DNA from: Candidatus Latescibacterota bacterium
Lineage (GTDB): Bacteria; Latescibacterota; UBA2968
Assembly: GCA_022824945.1 (NCBI GenBank)
Contig: JAJDYX010000056.1
Span: 62,001-126,000 of the forward strand
Length of the DNA: 64,000 nucleotides
Reading direction: 5' to 3'
How positions within the stretch are numbered: the stretch's first letter is position 1; every line of letters begins with the position of its first letter. The notes under the pieces were generated by a model. That model searched no databases and was not told where the DNA came from. It saw only the letters and a program-made list of their open reading frames with translations. The translations under genes were made by a program, and so were the position numbers. This document shows, one piece after another, positions 35,201 through 43,690 of this stretch.

Positions 35201-35359
35201 TACAAGAACGACGTTGGCACCTGGTAAGGGTTCACCCGCAGCATCTGTAATGCTACCCGAAACTTTACCCGTAGTGGTCTGTGCATCGGCCTGATACGCC
35301 AGCCCAAACCCCAGAGCAATAGCAAGCAAGGCTATAAACCCAGCTCTCAAACGGTACAT
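32216..35359 (-). CDS. TonB-dependent receptor with carboxypeptidase-like regulatory domain (SusC/CirA type)
   Basis: 1047 residues from the ATG at 35359, which has GGAGGAG in front. Signal peptide to about residue 25 (LAYQADAQ), CarboxypepD_reg-like domain (GKVSGSITDAAGEPLPGANVVL, VLPGVYEVQASLVGYHT), plug domain (LRDAFATQVGV, IRGASEEEMLYTMDGVGM, VQILTGGFSAEYGDARSGVVNIVTREP), then a long outer-membrane barrel ending in ITFGLRFSF with C-terminal Phe, the usual barrel-assembly signal. It imports a large substrate with energy from TonB; the ligand cannot be read. First gene of the receptor - secreted protein - PorV unit. Confidence 0.92.
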   Translation of the reverse strand: MYRLRAGFIALLAIALGFGLAYQADAQTTTGKVSGSITDAAGEPLPGANVVLVGTRMGATADVNGDYFIIQVLPGVYEVQASLVGYHTVSKTDVVVSVDRTSPVNFSLTESTVELSEITVVAERPPVELEVSYAQTIMKASEVREAPTGPRLRDAFATQVGVDSDDWGLTIRGASEEEMLYTMDGVGMKDNRNNRPYSSFSKTNLAEVQILTGGFSAEYGDARSGVVNIVTREPRQFTISADARYNPAGRKHFGPDVYSSDNWWDIGRFESDGPTADRNGDGVPDFKGWTQEFSDRGGPAGEWTAGIFDLPITTVAQAKGIWAWQHRNFELEGNNGFNANAADREADYLYDVTVGTPVIKDKLSVMVTSQRERTAYVYDLSKTSYRDNMAQAKLTFTPTATTKLSLGYLRGWADGTKTGDFTGTFVRSQVEASRRFDDVQMFAPGSQANQETIDRNYYTLNWSHTLSPKTFYNLTARYGRTDWEATWQKPQAVGIPAAAVYPDGRVEEITESGAASAQAAGAVILDEAPVGWNYANRRVDILGIYRLRGGGGASRSADWSYIKETDVTFDITSQMTPHHQIKAGIQAHTFFLREFRGYVSTLPDRPEGWESDNPADIVATQTANLHNYWVKTPWYGGFFVQDRMEYRQIVVNAGLRLDFHRPDKWFDLVGQPHNEYLGSNAELLYSNRRSVRAPTKWEWSPRFGVSHPTTATSKLFFNYGHFYQVPTTVELYRAQSGAGEPLENFGNPWVEMPQTIAYELGFEKSFEGTYLASGTVYFKDIDKELEPNTSYYPENTTSRRTRWTTQGRIKDVRGYELAFKKSRGQFFTGFISYDYRQERSKRIGWENIYDQNTVSTPSRLTIEASANAANPQFKPRPIWKLGLNFRTPLDYGAEQRMLKGGWEANLFYRRQGGWWMNHNPTNDAALQNVLNVQWTDSNMADLRISKAFDTAGAPLLYLEIHNIFNFKNFNNLRDYDGEVWDYPGTNDDANADAYMERLGWTVDASGKLQEGSRPGSDADLDNFPETYRPYIVYLDRRDITFGLRFSF

Positions 35360-35730
35360 AAACTCCTCCTTTGGTTTCTTTCCCCGGCTTGGGAAAGATA
35401 AGGGAAAAGCCACCCGGCTCATTCCCACAAAATTCTCCATCTGAATGGAGCAATATCACCTGCAAAATATTATCTGATCAGCCCTTAACATCACCTCCTT
35501 CTCAACTCCTCCCTGTGGTTGCAAAAGCGGGCTTAAATACCCCACCTCCTTTCGGTCTGTGATGTTAATTTTCATTATAAACTTCTAAATAATTTCCGAT
35601 AAATCATCATCGCCTAATTTAATATGCCTCTCAAAACCTGTCAAGTAATATCAACCCACATTACGCGATATGCACTTTACGTCCATAACACATTGTTTTT
35701 CAAAAACTTAAATTTCAATCGAAAAAGATG
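35360..35730. other. 371-base leader/promoter region of the TonB-receptor operon
   Basis: No convincing gene. AT-rich with a TATAAT on the minus strand at 35574-35579 and a TTGACA overlapping the stop of the upstream GWxTD gene. Several GGAGG-type purine runs (minus strand, near 35367, 35490, 35508 and 35549) precede only very short frames. A TTTCCC...GGGAAA hairpin lies near 35380-35400, close to the receptor start. Confidence 0.5.
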
Positions 35731-38700
35731 TCAAGGTGCGATAAAAAATATCACCTCTTTGCTCACCTTCATCCCCGTATTCAAATCCGTTACCGTCACC
35801 TCCATCTCATAGTGTCCCGATTCTGACCCACTCACATCAATCTCCAGATAATTGTACTCTGTTTCCCGCGTACCCACCTGCTCGTAAGAAATAGTCACCA
35901 CTTTCTTCTCCTCAATACCCAAAAATTTTCCAACCGCGCGCAAAATCGTCACAACAAGGGGTTTGCCTTTGCGCGGTGAAATTTTGTAATCCATCTGATA
36001 GCGCGTCTGACCAAATTCATCGGATGTCAACCCATAGACCTCGTAATAAATCGTCACGGGTTGTCCCGGCACATAGGTTTTGGACGGCATAGGCACGACC
36101 TTATGCCCTCCCTTGACCTTCACCGCAGCATCCTCCACTACCGATCCGGCCATCTCTATATCGCTCAATCCCAACTCACCGCCCTCATAAGCCTCCACCT
36201 CCACCTCGCGTGTATAAGCGCCCATCAAATTGCGAGCGCGATCATGCACTTCCACGCCCAAATAATATTTGCCCGGCGGCACATTGAGCACCAACTCATC
36301 AATCAACAGCGTTCCACTACCCACCTCAGTATCATCTGACACGGCAAAAGGCAACCCGGCGACCTTCCGAAAAACCGGTGTCCACGTACTGTCAAACAGC
36401 GCAATACCCCGTTCAACCTGACCTTCAGTTCGCCCCGAATCAATCAGAGCATCCAGAGGCACACCGTAATAGACCTCTAACCGGCTGCGCGGACGCTCCC
36501 CACGAAAATCTATCGCATCGAAGTGAAACTCTAAATCATCTGTTATGGCCCGATAAATTTCAGATTGTTGCCGCACCGCCCGCGCCATCACCCGATCGGG
36601 CCTTTTTGCCGTCCACTGGCTCTGATTAAAAGTTGACAGCACGCGCCCCTGCGGCATATCGGGAAAATCGAACCCCCCGCGGGAATCCAACGCCGCAAAC
36701 ACAACCTCAATACCACCTGCCACATCGGGATAAATCCAGTACTCCCAATTCGTACCCCCATCAATGGGAAAAATGGGAAAACCCCTAATATTGGTCATAC
36801 CCGCATCGCGATCGCGGTGCGAATCCTGAACATCGTCGTAATATTTTCCATCATTGCGATCGGCACCACCGCCAAAAAACGTGCGATTGGGATTTAATTC
36901 GTAATCAATAGACTCAAAATCTGAAACAATCAAATCTCCTGCATCTTCACCCTGATATTGCACATCCCGCGTCGATGTCCGCAACCTGCCCATCCGCGCA
37001 ATAATCTCTTTATGCGCTTCGGGAGTCAAACTCATCCACAATCGCTCCTTAACCCGCACGACATCGGGATCCGTCTCATAGCGCACATCGCCTGCGCGGC
37101 TCTTGTGGGCTGGTTCGCCATAGCGAATATAAATCTCTCCGCGTTTGTCCCAGGGCTTTTGTCCGGACGAAAAATTCTGCATCGCATACAACACCCGACG
37201 ATAGTGCTCCACCAGACGCTCATTGCTCGGCGTAGCCGGTGTGGGATCGCGGCGCTGCCAGAACATCCGCGCAAAGTCCGGGTGTTGCTCGGGCGCCAAT
37301 GCCTCGTAAGCAACGGTCTCTTCCAGAGTTGCCAATAGGCGAATATCTTGCAAAAGTCCGCGCGTGTCGTCATCTACCGTACGCAAATACTCCGCCATCA
37401 CCTTCTGCGCTTCTCCTGTCTGTCCCATCAGTTGATACACGCCCAATAGCAAGGGAAGACATTCCGCACGCAGTTCGGGACGCGTATCCATCAACTCGCG
37501 CCACACGCGCGTCGCCCTTGCGCGTTGTTCCCGTTTCAACCATATTCGCCCCAGATCGAATCGCGCCCGGGCGTGCATCGGATTCACCACAGTCTGTCGG
37601 GTATAGGCTTTCTCGGCAGATTCGACCTTGCCCTCGCGTTCAAACACCCGCCCGAGCAAATACAGCAACTCGGGATGATGTGGATACGCTTCAATCGCCT
37701 CTTTCAAAGCGTCTTCTGCCCGCTGCTTGCCCCCCAGCAAACGGGCAAGCGCGCGGTTGGCCTGCGCGATTTTCCAATTGGAACGAAGAGCCAAAGCCTG
37801 ATCAAATGCCGCCACGGCCTCGTCCCACCGCCTGCGTCCGATATGGGATATCCCCACACCGTTGTACACTTCGGGCAATACCCCGCCTGAGTTCAACGCC
37901 GCGTTAAACGTCTGTTCCGCATAGGGTAAATTGCTCGCAAACAAATAGGCATATCCCTGCGCGGCTCGCCCCATCAAATCGTTTCCATCTTCATCCAGAA
38001 GCGCCTCCAGCACCTCCAGAGCCGCCCGCGCCATTGCTGTATCCTGCAGCACCTGTCGGGCCGCATAGCGCGGATCGATATACCTTGCCAGTTCTTTGCG
38101 CCTGCCCAGGGCTGTGATTATCGCCCCATCCAGGTCAGGAGGCGCACCAAAACCGAGTAGCGGATTGTAATACGACCGCGCCACAATCGGATTGCGGTCC
38201 ATCCAGAACCCGTAGAGAAACGCCGCACGGTCTGCGCGTCCCAGACCAGTATAAATGGCTTCAACCCCGGATCCCCCAAATCGTTTTAACAAATGCTGCG
38301 CTGTTTTTACTCGCCGATCATCAAAACCCGAAGCAGGAACAAGCGTCTCACCCATCACCTCAAATTTTCGAGCCGATACGAGTGTATCCCTCCCCGCCGT
38401 TACCTGAACCCGCAACGTATATGTCCCCGGCAGCAGTCCATGAGTGGGAATGCCCTCGGCAAATTTGACTTCACCCCGATACCCGGGAAATGACCGCTGA
38501 TCGCGCCAGAGGCGATGCCCGTATCGGTCTTCTATCTGCATCTCGACCCTGTGGCTCTGATAGCCCAGATAATACACCTCAAAATACAGGTAGAGTGGAT
38601 TCCCCCGCCGATATTGCCGCGCCGGGTTGGGCAGTATCAAGCGCCCGCCTTTTCGGAACATCTCAAGGCTCTCTCCGGCTCCCTGTGGATTGAATCCGGA

Positions 38701-39195
38701 AGACAAATACAGATCGCTCATGCCTGTTTTCCCTGGATCGTAAGCGGGTACATCGAGAGCAAACACCGCCAATCCCGCCCGGTCAGCCTGCAAGTCACTC
38801 AAGGTCAGTTCCCCGCGATAGCGACCTGTGGGCAGGCGCACCTGCACCATGTCATATACCATGCGGTCTGTATCGACGGTGGCTTCTATGGATTCGGCTG
38901 TCAGCCTGCTTTCCGCCGCCACCTGTTGCACGACCTCTCCGGCATCGTTTAAGACCCGCAGCGAAGGCCTGTACCGCGCGAGATAAATCCCCGAATCTTG
39001 CCTCAAAAATGCAAATTGCGCCACCGGAAACCTCAATATCACTTCCTCGAATCCCTCGCTGCCCCGATATCGAAAACTACACACATCAATCTCAAAAGCT
39101 ATGGATCCTTCTCCGCGCGGTGGCAGGTCCATCTCGTTGGCGTGTATATCAAAAACTGCGATCATAAAACTCAAAAATACCGTCGCGATACGCAT
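35731..39195 (-). CDS. GWxTD domain protein, long form with N-terminal beta domains
   Basis: 1154 residues. Signal peptide 1-19. Residues 25-290 form two or more beta-sandwich regions (FEIDVCSFRYRGSEGF, GELTLSDLQADRAG, LYLYFEVYYLGYQSHRVEMQ). A TPR region follows (about 410-610, with AAQGYAYLFASNLPYAEQTF and ELLYLLGRVFEREGKVESAEKAY), then GWxTD: FWQRRDPTPATPSNERLVEHYRR and KPWDKRGEIYIRYGEP. The C-terminal beta-sandwich again has GKYYLGVEVHDRARN, LSDIEMAGSVVED and IYYEVYGLTSDEFGQTRYQ. The C-terminal 600 residues clearly share ancestry with 25859-28738 and 58538-60958. Secreted or envelope-located; role unknown. Confidence 0.85.
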   Translation of the reverse strand: MRIATVFLSFMIAVFDIHANEMDLPPRGEGSIAFEIDVCSFRYRGSEGFEEVILRFPVAQFAFLRQDSGIYLARYRPSLRVLNDAGEVVQQVAAESRLTAESIEATVDTDRMVYDMVQVRLPTGRYRGELTLSDLQADRAGLAVFALDVPAYDPGKTGMSDLYLSSGFNPQGAGESLEMFRKGGRLILPNPARQYRRGNPLYLYFEVYYLGYQSHRVEMQIEDRYGHRLWRDQRSFPGYRGEVKFAEGIPTHGLLPGTYTLRVQVTAGRDTLVSARKFEVMGETLVPASGFDDRRVKTAQHLLKRFGGSGVEAIYTGLGRADRAAFLYGFWMDRNPIVARSYYNPLLGFGAPPDLDGAIITALGRRKELARYIDPRYAARQVLQDTAMARAALEVLEALLDEDGNDLMGRAAQGYAYLFASNLPYAEQTFNAALNSGGVLPEVYNGVGISHIGRRRWDEAVAAFDQALALRSNWKIAQANRALARLLGGKQRAEDALKEAIEAYPHHPELLYLLGRVFEREGKVESAEKAYTRQTVVNPMHARARFDLGRIWLKREQRARATRVWRELMDTRPELRAECLPLLLGVYQLMGQTGEAQKVMAEYLRTVDDDTRGLLQDIRLLATLEETVAYEALAPEQHPDFARMFWQRRDPTPATPSNERLVEHYRRVLYAMQNFSSGQKPWDKRGEIYIRYGEPAHKSRAGDVRYETDPDVVRVKERLWMSLTPEAHKEIIARMGRLRTSTRDVQYQGEDAGDLIVSDFESIDYELNPNRTFFGGGADRNDGKYYDDVQDSHRDRDAGMTNIRGFPIFPIDGGTNWEYWIYPDVAGGIEVVFAALDSRGGFDFPDMPQGRVLSTFNQSQWTAKRPDRVMARAVRQQSEIYRAITDDLEFHFDAIDFRGERPRSRLEVYYGVPLDALIDSGRTEGQVERGIALFDSTWTPVFRKVAGLPFAVSDDTEVGSGTLLIDELVLNVPPGKYYLGVEVHDRARNLMGAYTREVEVEAYEGGELGLSDIEMAGSVVEDAAVKVKGGHKVVPMPSKTYVPGQPVTIYYEVYGLTSDEFGQTRYQMDYKISPRKGKPLVVTILRAVGKFLGIEEKKVVTISYEQVGTRETEYNYLEIDVSGSESGHYEMEVTVTDLNTGMKVSKEVIFFIAP

Positions 39196-39509
39196 AATAA
39201 TTTCCCTTTCTAAAAAACAGTCTCTATCTCACAGAAACGCTTCCAAGAAGGTATAGGTCCCAAAAATTTGCTTAAAAATAACACATAACCAAAATTCGAC
39301 TCAAAAAAAATAAACAACAATGTCCTGCGGGGTTCGGTGTTTACGAATCGAAAGCACCTGTATAAGCGTGTAATAATAATCCCGCAAAATTTTTCTTGTC
39401 ACGGGCCACAATTTTCGTTATTTATATATCTTAAATTCACAATCATTATAGTGTAAATAAATGTAAATAATGTAAATAAATGTAAACCGCAATGAAAAAG
39501 GAGCCACTC
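39196..39509. other. 314-base divergent intergenic region
   Basis: Lies between the divergent GWxTD and DUF1552 genes and should hold both promoters. AT-rich throughout. Its only clear structure is a set of TGTAAATAA direct repeats at 39452-39486. An in-frame ATG at 39492 lies upstream of the DUF1552 start I chose, but the AAGGAG falls after it. Confidence 0.5.
39452..39486 (+). repeat. Helically phased TGTAAATAA direct repeats
   Basis: TGTAAATAA occurs at 39452, 39462 and 39471, with a partial fourth (TGTAAAC) at 39481. The spacings are 10, 9 and 10 bases, about one helical turn each. The copies end 24 bases before the chosen DUF1552 start, so they could be a multi-site operator or a leader feature. 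Confidence 0.6.
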
Positions 39510-40781
39510 ATGAAACCACTGAATCGGCGTACATTTCTCAGGAGTGCAGGTGTTTGTCTGGCATTGCCGTTTTTAGACGCCATGATCCCCGTGGGGCGAA
39601 CTGCGAGTCGGGCATTTGCGGTTGCCCGCGCACAGGCCGCAAAGCGGCTGGTATGTATTGGCAACCCCTTTGGAATGATCCCCGAGCGATTCTTCCCAAC
39701 GGGAAGCGGAGCAAATTACACACTCCCCCCACTCCTACAACCCCTATCAGCGCACCAGCGAGATTTCACAATCTTCTCCAACCTGGACCACGGCGTAACT
39801 GGCGGACATCGCACCGCGCATACATTCTTGAGCGGCATTCGCATCAAAGACGCCAAAATGATGCCCGAAGGCAACATCAGCATCGATCAAAAAGCCGCGG
39901 AATTTGTCGGCGTCAACACGCGGTTTCCCTCGTTAAACGTAAGCATCAACGGCCACTGCGAAATGTGCTGGACGCGCACGGGCGTGCGGGTGCCGCCAAT
40001 TAACAATCCCCAAAAGGTATTCCAGGCACTCTTTGTAGATACCACAGCACAGGAAAAAGAACGGCGTGCAATCGCGCTCGAACAGCACGGCAGCATCTTA
40101 GACGCCGTAATGGGAGAAGCGCGATCCTTTGAGCGCAAACTGGGCCAAAGAGATCGGGAAAAACTGGAAGAATATCTGACCTCTGTGCGCACAGTCGAGA
40201 AAAAGCTGGGCATGTCCAAAGCGTGGCTGGACAAACCCAAACCCCAGGTCAATATGGAAATGCCGGAAAATGGTCCCTTTGTCGAAACCCTGCCCTTGAT
40301 GTACGACCTCATTGCCCTATCACTGCAAACGGACTCCACGCGGATAGCAACTCTGGAAGTGGGCATGGGGATCAAAACCACAGACCTGGGCCTGAACACG
40401 AATTACCACAAATACTCACACCACGGCAAATTGCCCGAACTCATGGAAGGCCTGACAATAATTGAAAAATATCAGATGAAACACCTGGGCCTATTCTTCG
40501 ACAAACTCAAAGCCATTGAAGACCCCGCCGGGGGAACTCTGTTTGACAACACAATGATATTATCGGGCAGTGGCATGGGCAATGGCAGTTCGCACTCCAA
40601 TAAAAACCTGCCCATCTTACTCGCGGGTGGCGGATTCAATCACGGACAGCACATAGTATTTCCAGAAGCCAAGACCCAGCGCGTACCACTGAGCAACCTG
40701 TACCTATCAATGTTACAAAATTTCGGACTGGAAATCGATCACTTCGGCCAGAGCACCGGCACGCTAAAAGGATTCAAATAA
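39510..40781 (+). CDS. DUF1552 domain-containing protein (Tat-exported)
   Basis: 423 residues from the second ATG (39510), which has AAGGAG at the right distance. The start MKPLNRRTFLRSAGVCLALPFL is a twin-arginine signal (RRTFLR), so the protein is exported folded. GGHRTAHTFLSG, SLNVSINGHCEMCWTR, LGLNTNYHKYSHHG and ILSGSGMGNGSSHSNKNLPILLAGGG are typical DUF1552 segments, related to DUF1501/sulfatase-like folds. In Planctomycetes and relatives it is found with DUF1592 cytochromes, as here (2 bases to the next start). Substrate and reaction unknown. Confidence 0.88.
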   Translation: MKPLNRRTFLRSAGVCLALPFLDAMIPVGRTASRAFAVARAQAAKRLVCIGNPFGMIPERFFPTGSGANYTLPPLLQPLSAHQRDFTIFSNLDHGVTGGHRTAHTFLSGIRIKDAKMMPEGNISIDQKAAEFVGVNTRFPSLNVSINGHCEMCWTRTGVRVPPINNPQKVFQALFVDTTAQEKERRAIALEQHGSILDAVMGEARSFERKLGQRDREKLEEYLTSVRTVEKKLGMSKAWLDKPKPQVNMEMPENGPFVETLPLMYDLIALSLQTDSTRIATLEVGMGIKTTDLGLNTNYHKYSHHGKLPELMEGLTIIEKYQMKHLGLFFDKLKAIEDPAGGTLFDNTMILSGSGMGNGSSHSNKNLPILLAGGGFNHGQHIVFPEAKTQRVPLSNLYLSMLQNFGLEIDHFGQSTGTLKGFK

Positions 40782-40783
40782 AA

Positions 40784-43249
40784 ATGAAAAAATGCGTTCT
40801 ATTCCTCCTGATTGGCATCTTGTCCTCATCGACTGCCTGGGCAGAAGGGGATGCGACATACAAAAACACCGTGCGGACATTTCTATCCCAGCGGTGTTAT
40901 AAATGCCACGGCGCAGAGCTTCAAAAAGCCGATCTGCGGTTTGATACCCTCACATTGGATTTTCACAATGAAGATGTCTTGCTAACCTGGCAAAATATCG
41001 CCGACATGTTAAACCTCGGCTTAATGCCTCCCTATGAAGAGCCGCAGCCCGAACTGGCGGAAATGAAACCCGTGATCGACTGGATCACCGGCGCGCTAAA
41101 AGCGCATCACGAAGCCGAAGAAAGCACGGGCGGACAAACGGTCTTGCGCCGCTTGAATCGGAATGAATACCGCAACACAATTCGGGATCTCTTGCATCTG
41201 GACATGACCATGTTTGACCCCACAGATGCATTTCCCCAGGACGATGAAGAACACGGATTCGACAACATCGGCAAAACCCTCGTCATGTCGGACTTTCTGG
41301 TCGAAAAATATCTCGACGCAGCCGATCAAATCGTGGAACGCACCGTATTGCCCAGCCCGCCGCCAGAAGTAAAAACTCACGAATTCACCTTTCCCATCAT
41401 GCGCGGTGCCGGTGGATTTTTGACACCCGCGAGCCGCCGCTTGAAACAGGGATACGACGAGATATTCCGTCGCCCCGATGACCGATGGGGATACATGTCC
41501 ATCGACAGATTCCGACAGGGCGTACCCCATTCGGGAATGTACCGCGTTCGCGTTCGCGCATCCGCACACAACCAGCAACACCCCTATGACAAAGCCTTGC
41601 GAACAGATGAAAATGAACCCATGCGCATGGGCATTGTCGCCGCGTCCGGGCGTTATGGCGACCTGCGGCAGAGCAACACATCGGATATAACACTGGCCGA
41701 ATTTGAAATGGTCGCAGATGGCAAACCCCGCGATTACGAACGCGAACTCTGGCTGGATGAGTCTTACGTGCCGCGCGTCACCTATCCAAACGGGCCTGTC
41801 ACGCTCTATTGGCGGAGTATTCTGAGGCGTTATCACCCCCAACTCTACGACAAAACGGACCGGCGCAAACTATCTCAACGAGAGGATCAGCAACTCGTAC
41901 ATCGGCAAACAGAAGTCGCGGTAATGAATTATCTGGGACCGAGCATTCGCATATACAAAGTCGAAATCGAAGGACCCCTTTACGACCAGTGGCCCCCGCC
42001 TTCGCACACGAGCGTCTTTGGCAAGCGCGACCCCAACAAAGTCAAACCGCGCGATATCCTGACCCGCTTTGCAACGCGCGCGTATCGCCGCCCGGTCAAA
42101 CAGAGTGAAATCGCGCACATCCTGCAACTGGTCAATCAACACGAAAAAGCAGGCGCCTCGCGCGTTCAGGCCATCAAAATGGGCTTAAAAGCCATCTTGT
42201 GTTCGCCCAATTTCCTCTATCTCTACGAAAACGAAGGCCAATTAGACGACTACGCCCTCGCATCCAAGCTATCGTATTTTCTCTGGTCATCCATGCCCGA
42301 CGAAGAATTATTCAATCTGGCAAAGAAAAAGCGACTGCACAAACCAGACGTCTTGCGCGCACAAATTAATCGCATGTTAAAAGACGAAAGAGCCAGGGCA
42401 TTTGTAGAGAACTTCACAGAACGCTGGTTAGCCCTGTACAAAATTGGCGAAATGCCGCCCGACCCGCGCAATTTCCGATTGTACTATCAGGCGCATCTCG
42501 AAGACGCGATTAAAAAAGAAACCCACGCCTTTTTTTATCACATCCTCGACAAAAACATGAGTATCGCGCATTTTATCGACTCGGACTTCACTTTCATCAA
42601 CCGCGACCTGAGCTTATTGTACCGCATAGAAGGCGTAGAGGGCCGGGAATTTCGCAAAGTAAAACTCAACGACCCCCAACGCGGCGGCCTATTGGGACAC
42701 GCCAGCGTATTGACGGCGACCTCCAACGGAATCGAAACATCGCCCGTAGTGCGCGGCGTATGGGTATTAGAAAACATATTGGGCATAACACCCCCGCCAC
42801 CCCTGCCCGATATCGAGCCACTCGAACCCGACATTCGAGGATCGACGACCATTCGCCAGCAACTGGCAAACCACCGCAATATCGCCACCTGTAACGAATG
42901 CCATCGCCACATTGACCCCATAGGCTTTGCACTGGAAAATTACAACCCCATAGGCGCGTGGCGATATGGTTACGGTCCCAAAAAACCAAAAATAGATGTA
43001 TCAGATGTCCTATCTGACGGCAGCAAATTCAACGACCTTGTGGGCTTTAAAAAGATCCTCATGGGAAAGAAAGATCAATTTGCCCGCTGTCTGACCGAAA
43101 AGATGCTCACCTACGCGACCGGACGCACACTGGAAGCCACCGACCGCCCCGAAGTGGATCGCATCGTACACAACTTGAAAACACAGGGCTATGGCTTGAA
43201 AGATCTGGTCATGCTCGTAGCGACGAGCGAGCCATTCTTGACGAAATAA
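40784..43249 (+). CDS. DUF1592-family planctomycete-type cytochrome c
   Basis: 821 residues. Signal peptide 1-20 (AWA-E). Two heme c motifs: C38-YK-C41-H42 at the N-terminus (PSCyt1) and C703-NE-C706-H707 near the C-terminus. Between them come DUF1587 (VLRRLNRNEYRNTIRDLL), DUF1595 (LTRFATRAYRRPVKQSE), DUF1592 (LASKLSYFLWSSMPDEELF), DUF1588 (GLLGHASVLTATSNGIETSPVVRG) and DUF1585 at the end (TYATGRTLEATDRPEVDRIV). It belongs to the periplasm and likely passes electrons from a secreted oxidative reaction. Begins 2 bases after the DUF1552 stop, so the two genes form one unit. A terminator follows. Confidence 0.9.
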   Translation: MKKCVLFLLIGILSSSTAWAEGDATYKNTVRTFLSQRCYKCHGAELQKADLRFDTLTLDFHNEDVLLTWQNIADMLNLGLMPPYEEPQPELAEMKPVIDWITGALKAHHEAEESTGGQTVLRRLNRNEYRNTIRDLLHLDMTMFDPTDAFPQDDEEHGFDNIGKTLVMSDFLVEKYLDAADQIVERTVLPSPPPEVKTHEFTFPIMRGAGGFLTPASRRLKQGYDEIFRRPDDRWGYMSIDRFRQGVPHSGMYRVRVRASAHNQQHPYDKALRTDENEPMRMGIVAASGRYGDLRQSNTSDITLAEFEMVADGKPRDYERELWLDESYVPRVTYPNGPVTLYWRSILRRYHPQLYDKTDRRKLSQREDQQLVHRQTEVAVMNYLGPSIRIYKVEIEGPLYDQWPPPSHTSVFGKRDPNKVKPRDILTRFATRAYRRPVKQSEIAHILQLVNQHEKAGASRVQAIKMGLKAILCSPNFLYLYENEGQLDDYALASKLSYFLWSSMPDEELFNLAKKKRLHKPDVLRAQINRMLKDERARAFVENFTERWLALYKIGEMPPDPRNFRLYYQAHLEDAIKKETHAFFYHILDKNMSIAHFIDSDFTFINRDLSLLYRIEGVEGREFRKVKLNDPQRGGLLGHASVLTATSNGIETSPVVRGVWVLENILGITPPPPLPDIEPLEPDIRGSTTIRQQLANHRNIATCNECHRHIDPIGFALENYNPIGAWRYGYGPKKPKIDVSDVLSDGSKFNDLVGFKKILMGKKDQFARCLTEKMLTYATGRTLEATDRPEVDRIVHNLKTQGYGLKDLVMLVATSEPFLTK

Positions 43250-43277
43250 GTCGCTAATTTCACAACGGAAAAACAAA

Positions 43278-43310
43278 AACGCTCTGGTATTTTGCCAGGG
43301 CGTTTTTTCT
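43278..43310 (+). terminator. Rho-independent terminator after the DUF1592 gene
   Basis: AACGCTCTGG (43278-43287) pairs with CCAGGGCGTT (43295-43304; one G-T pair), followed by a T-rich tract. Confidence 0.85.
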
Positions 43311-43456
43311 TTTTGTAAAAAAATGTAAAAATAAATTTGGAAAAACCGTCGTTTACCATTGACCCGCCTCAATTTGAATATTAACATGATTTAAAGTTAA
43401 AATAAATCATTTTTATCAATGCGACAGAAGACTGCTAAATGGATTAAACTTCGTTG

Positions 43457-43530
43457 TGGTATGGCAGTAATGACAACCAAAACCTTCTGGGTCGCGTCTA
43501 AAGCATGCAAGGGACATGCCGCGATGACGG
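43457..43530. repeat. Dispersed palindromic element, copy 3
   Basis: Shares TGGTATG, CAAAACCTTCTGG and CTAAAGCATG with copy 1. The stem is TCGCG paired with CGCGA; one arm has a mismatch, so this copy is partly decayed. GACGGC follows, as in copy 2. Confidence 0.7.
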
Positions 43531-43562
43531 CCTTTACTGGTCCCTACCGCTCGTCAGACAAA

Positions 43563-43601
43563 ATCCGCGCCATCCGCGTAATCCGTTTCATCCGCGATCC
43601 G
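43563..43601. repeat. Degenerate ATCCG 9-bp tandem repeat
   Basis: ATCCG recurs at 43563, 43572, 43581 and 43590 (period 9) and again at 43597. Similar in kind to the repeats at 22181 and 55001. Confidence 0.6.
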
Positions 43602-43690
43602 AAAGGAGGTTATGCCTATAGCCTGAGAACAGAAGTGTTTTACCCGTAGTATGCAAATCGTCACAAACCGCAACATAAGGAGGTCGTTCT

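Larger units (their letters stand above)
43250..43690. other. 441-base intergenic region
   Basis: Holds the terminator (43278-43310), the third palindromic element (43457-43530), a 9-bp tandem repeat (43563-43601), and the AAGGAGG ribosome site of the next gene near 43677. No gene seen. Confidence 0.6.

Noticed and set aside
34341..35227. Long opposite-strand frames inside the receptor gene (and similar frames within other large genes)
   Set aside because: They lie antisense to clear coding sequence, have low-complexity or basic composition, and carry no recognisable motif.
35470..35560. Leader peptide genes behind GGAGG-type sites on the minus strand
   Set aside because: Only frames of about a dozen codons, with poor spacing to the purine runs; no support beyond the Shine-Dalgarno-like sequence.
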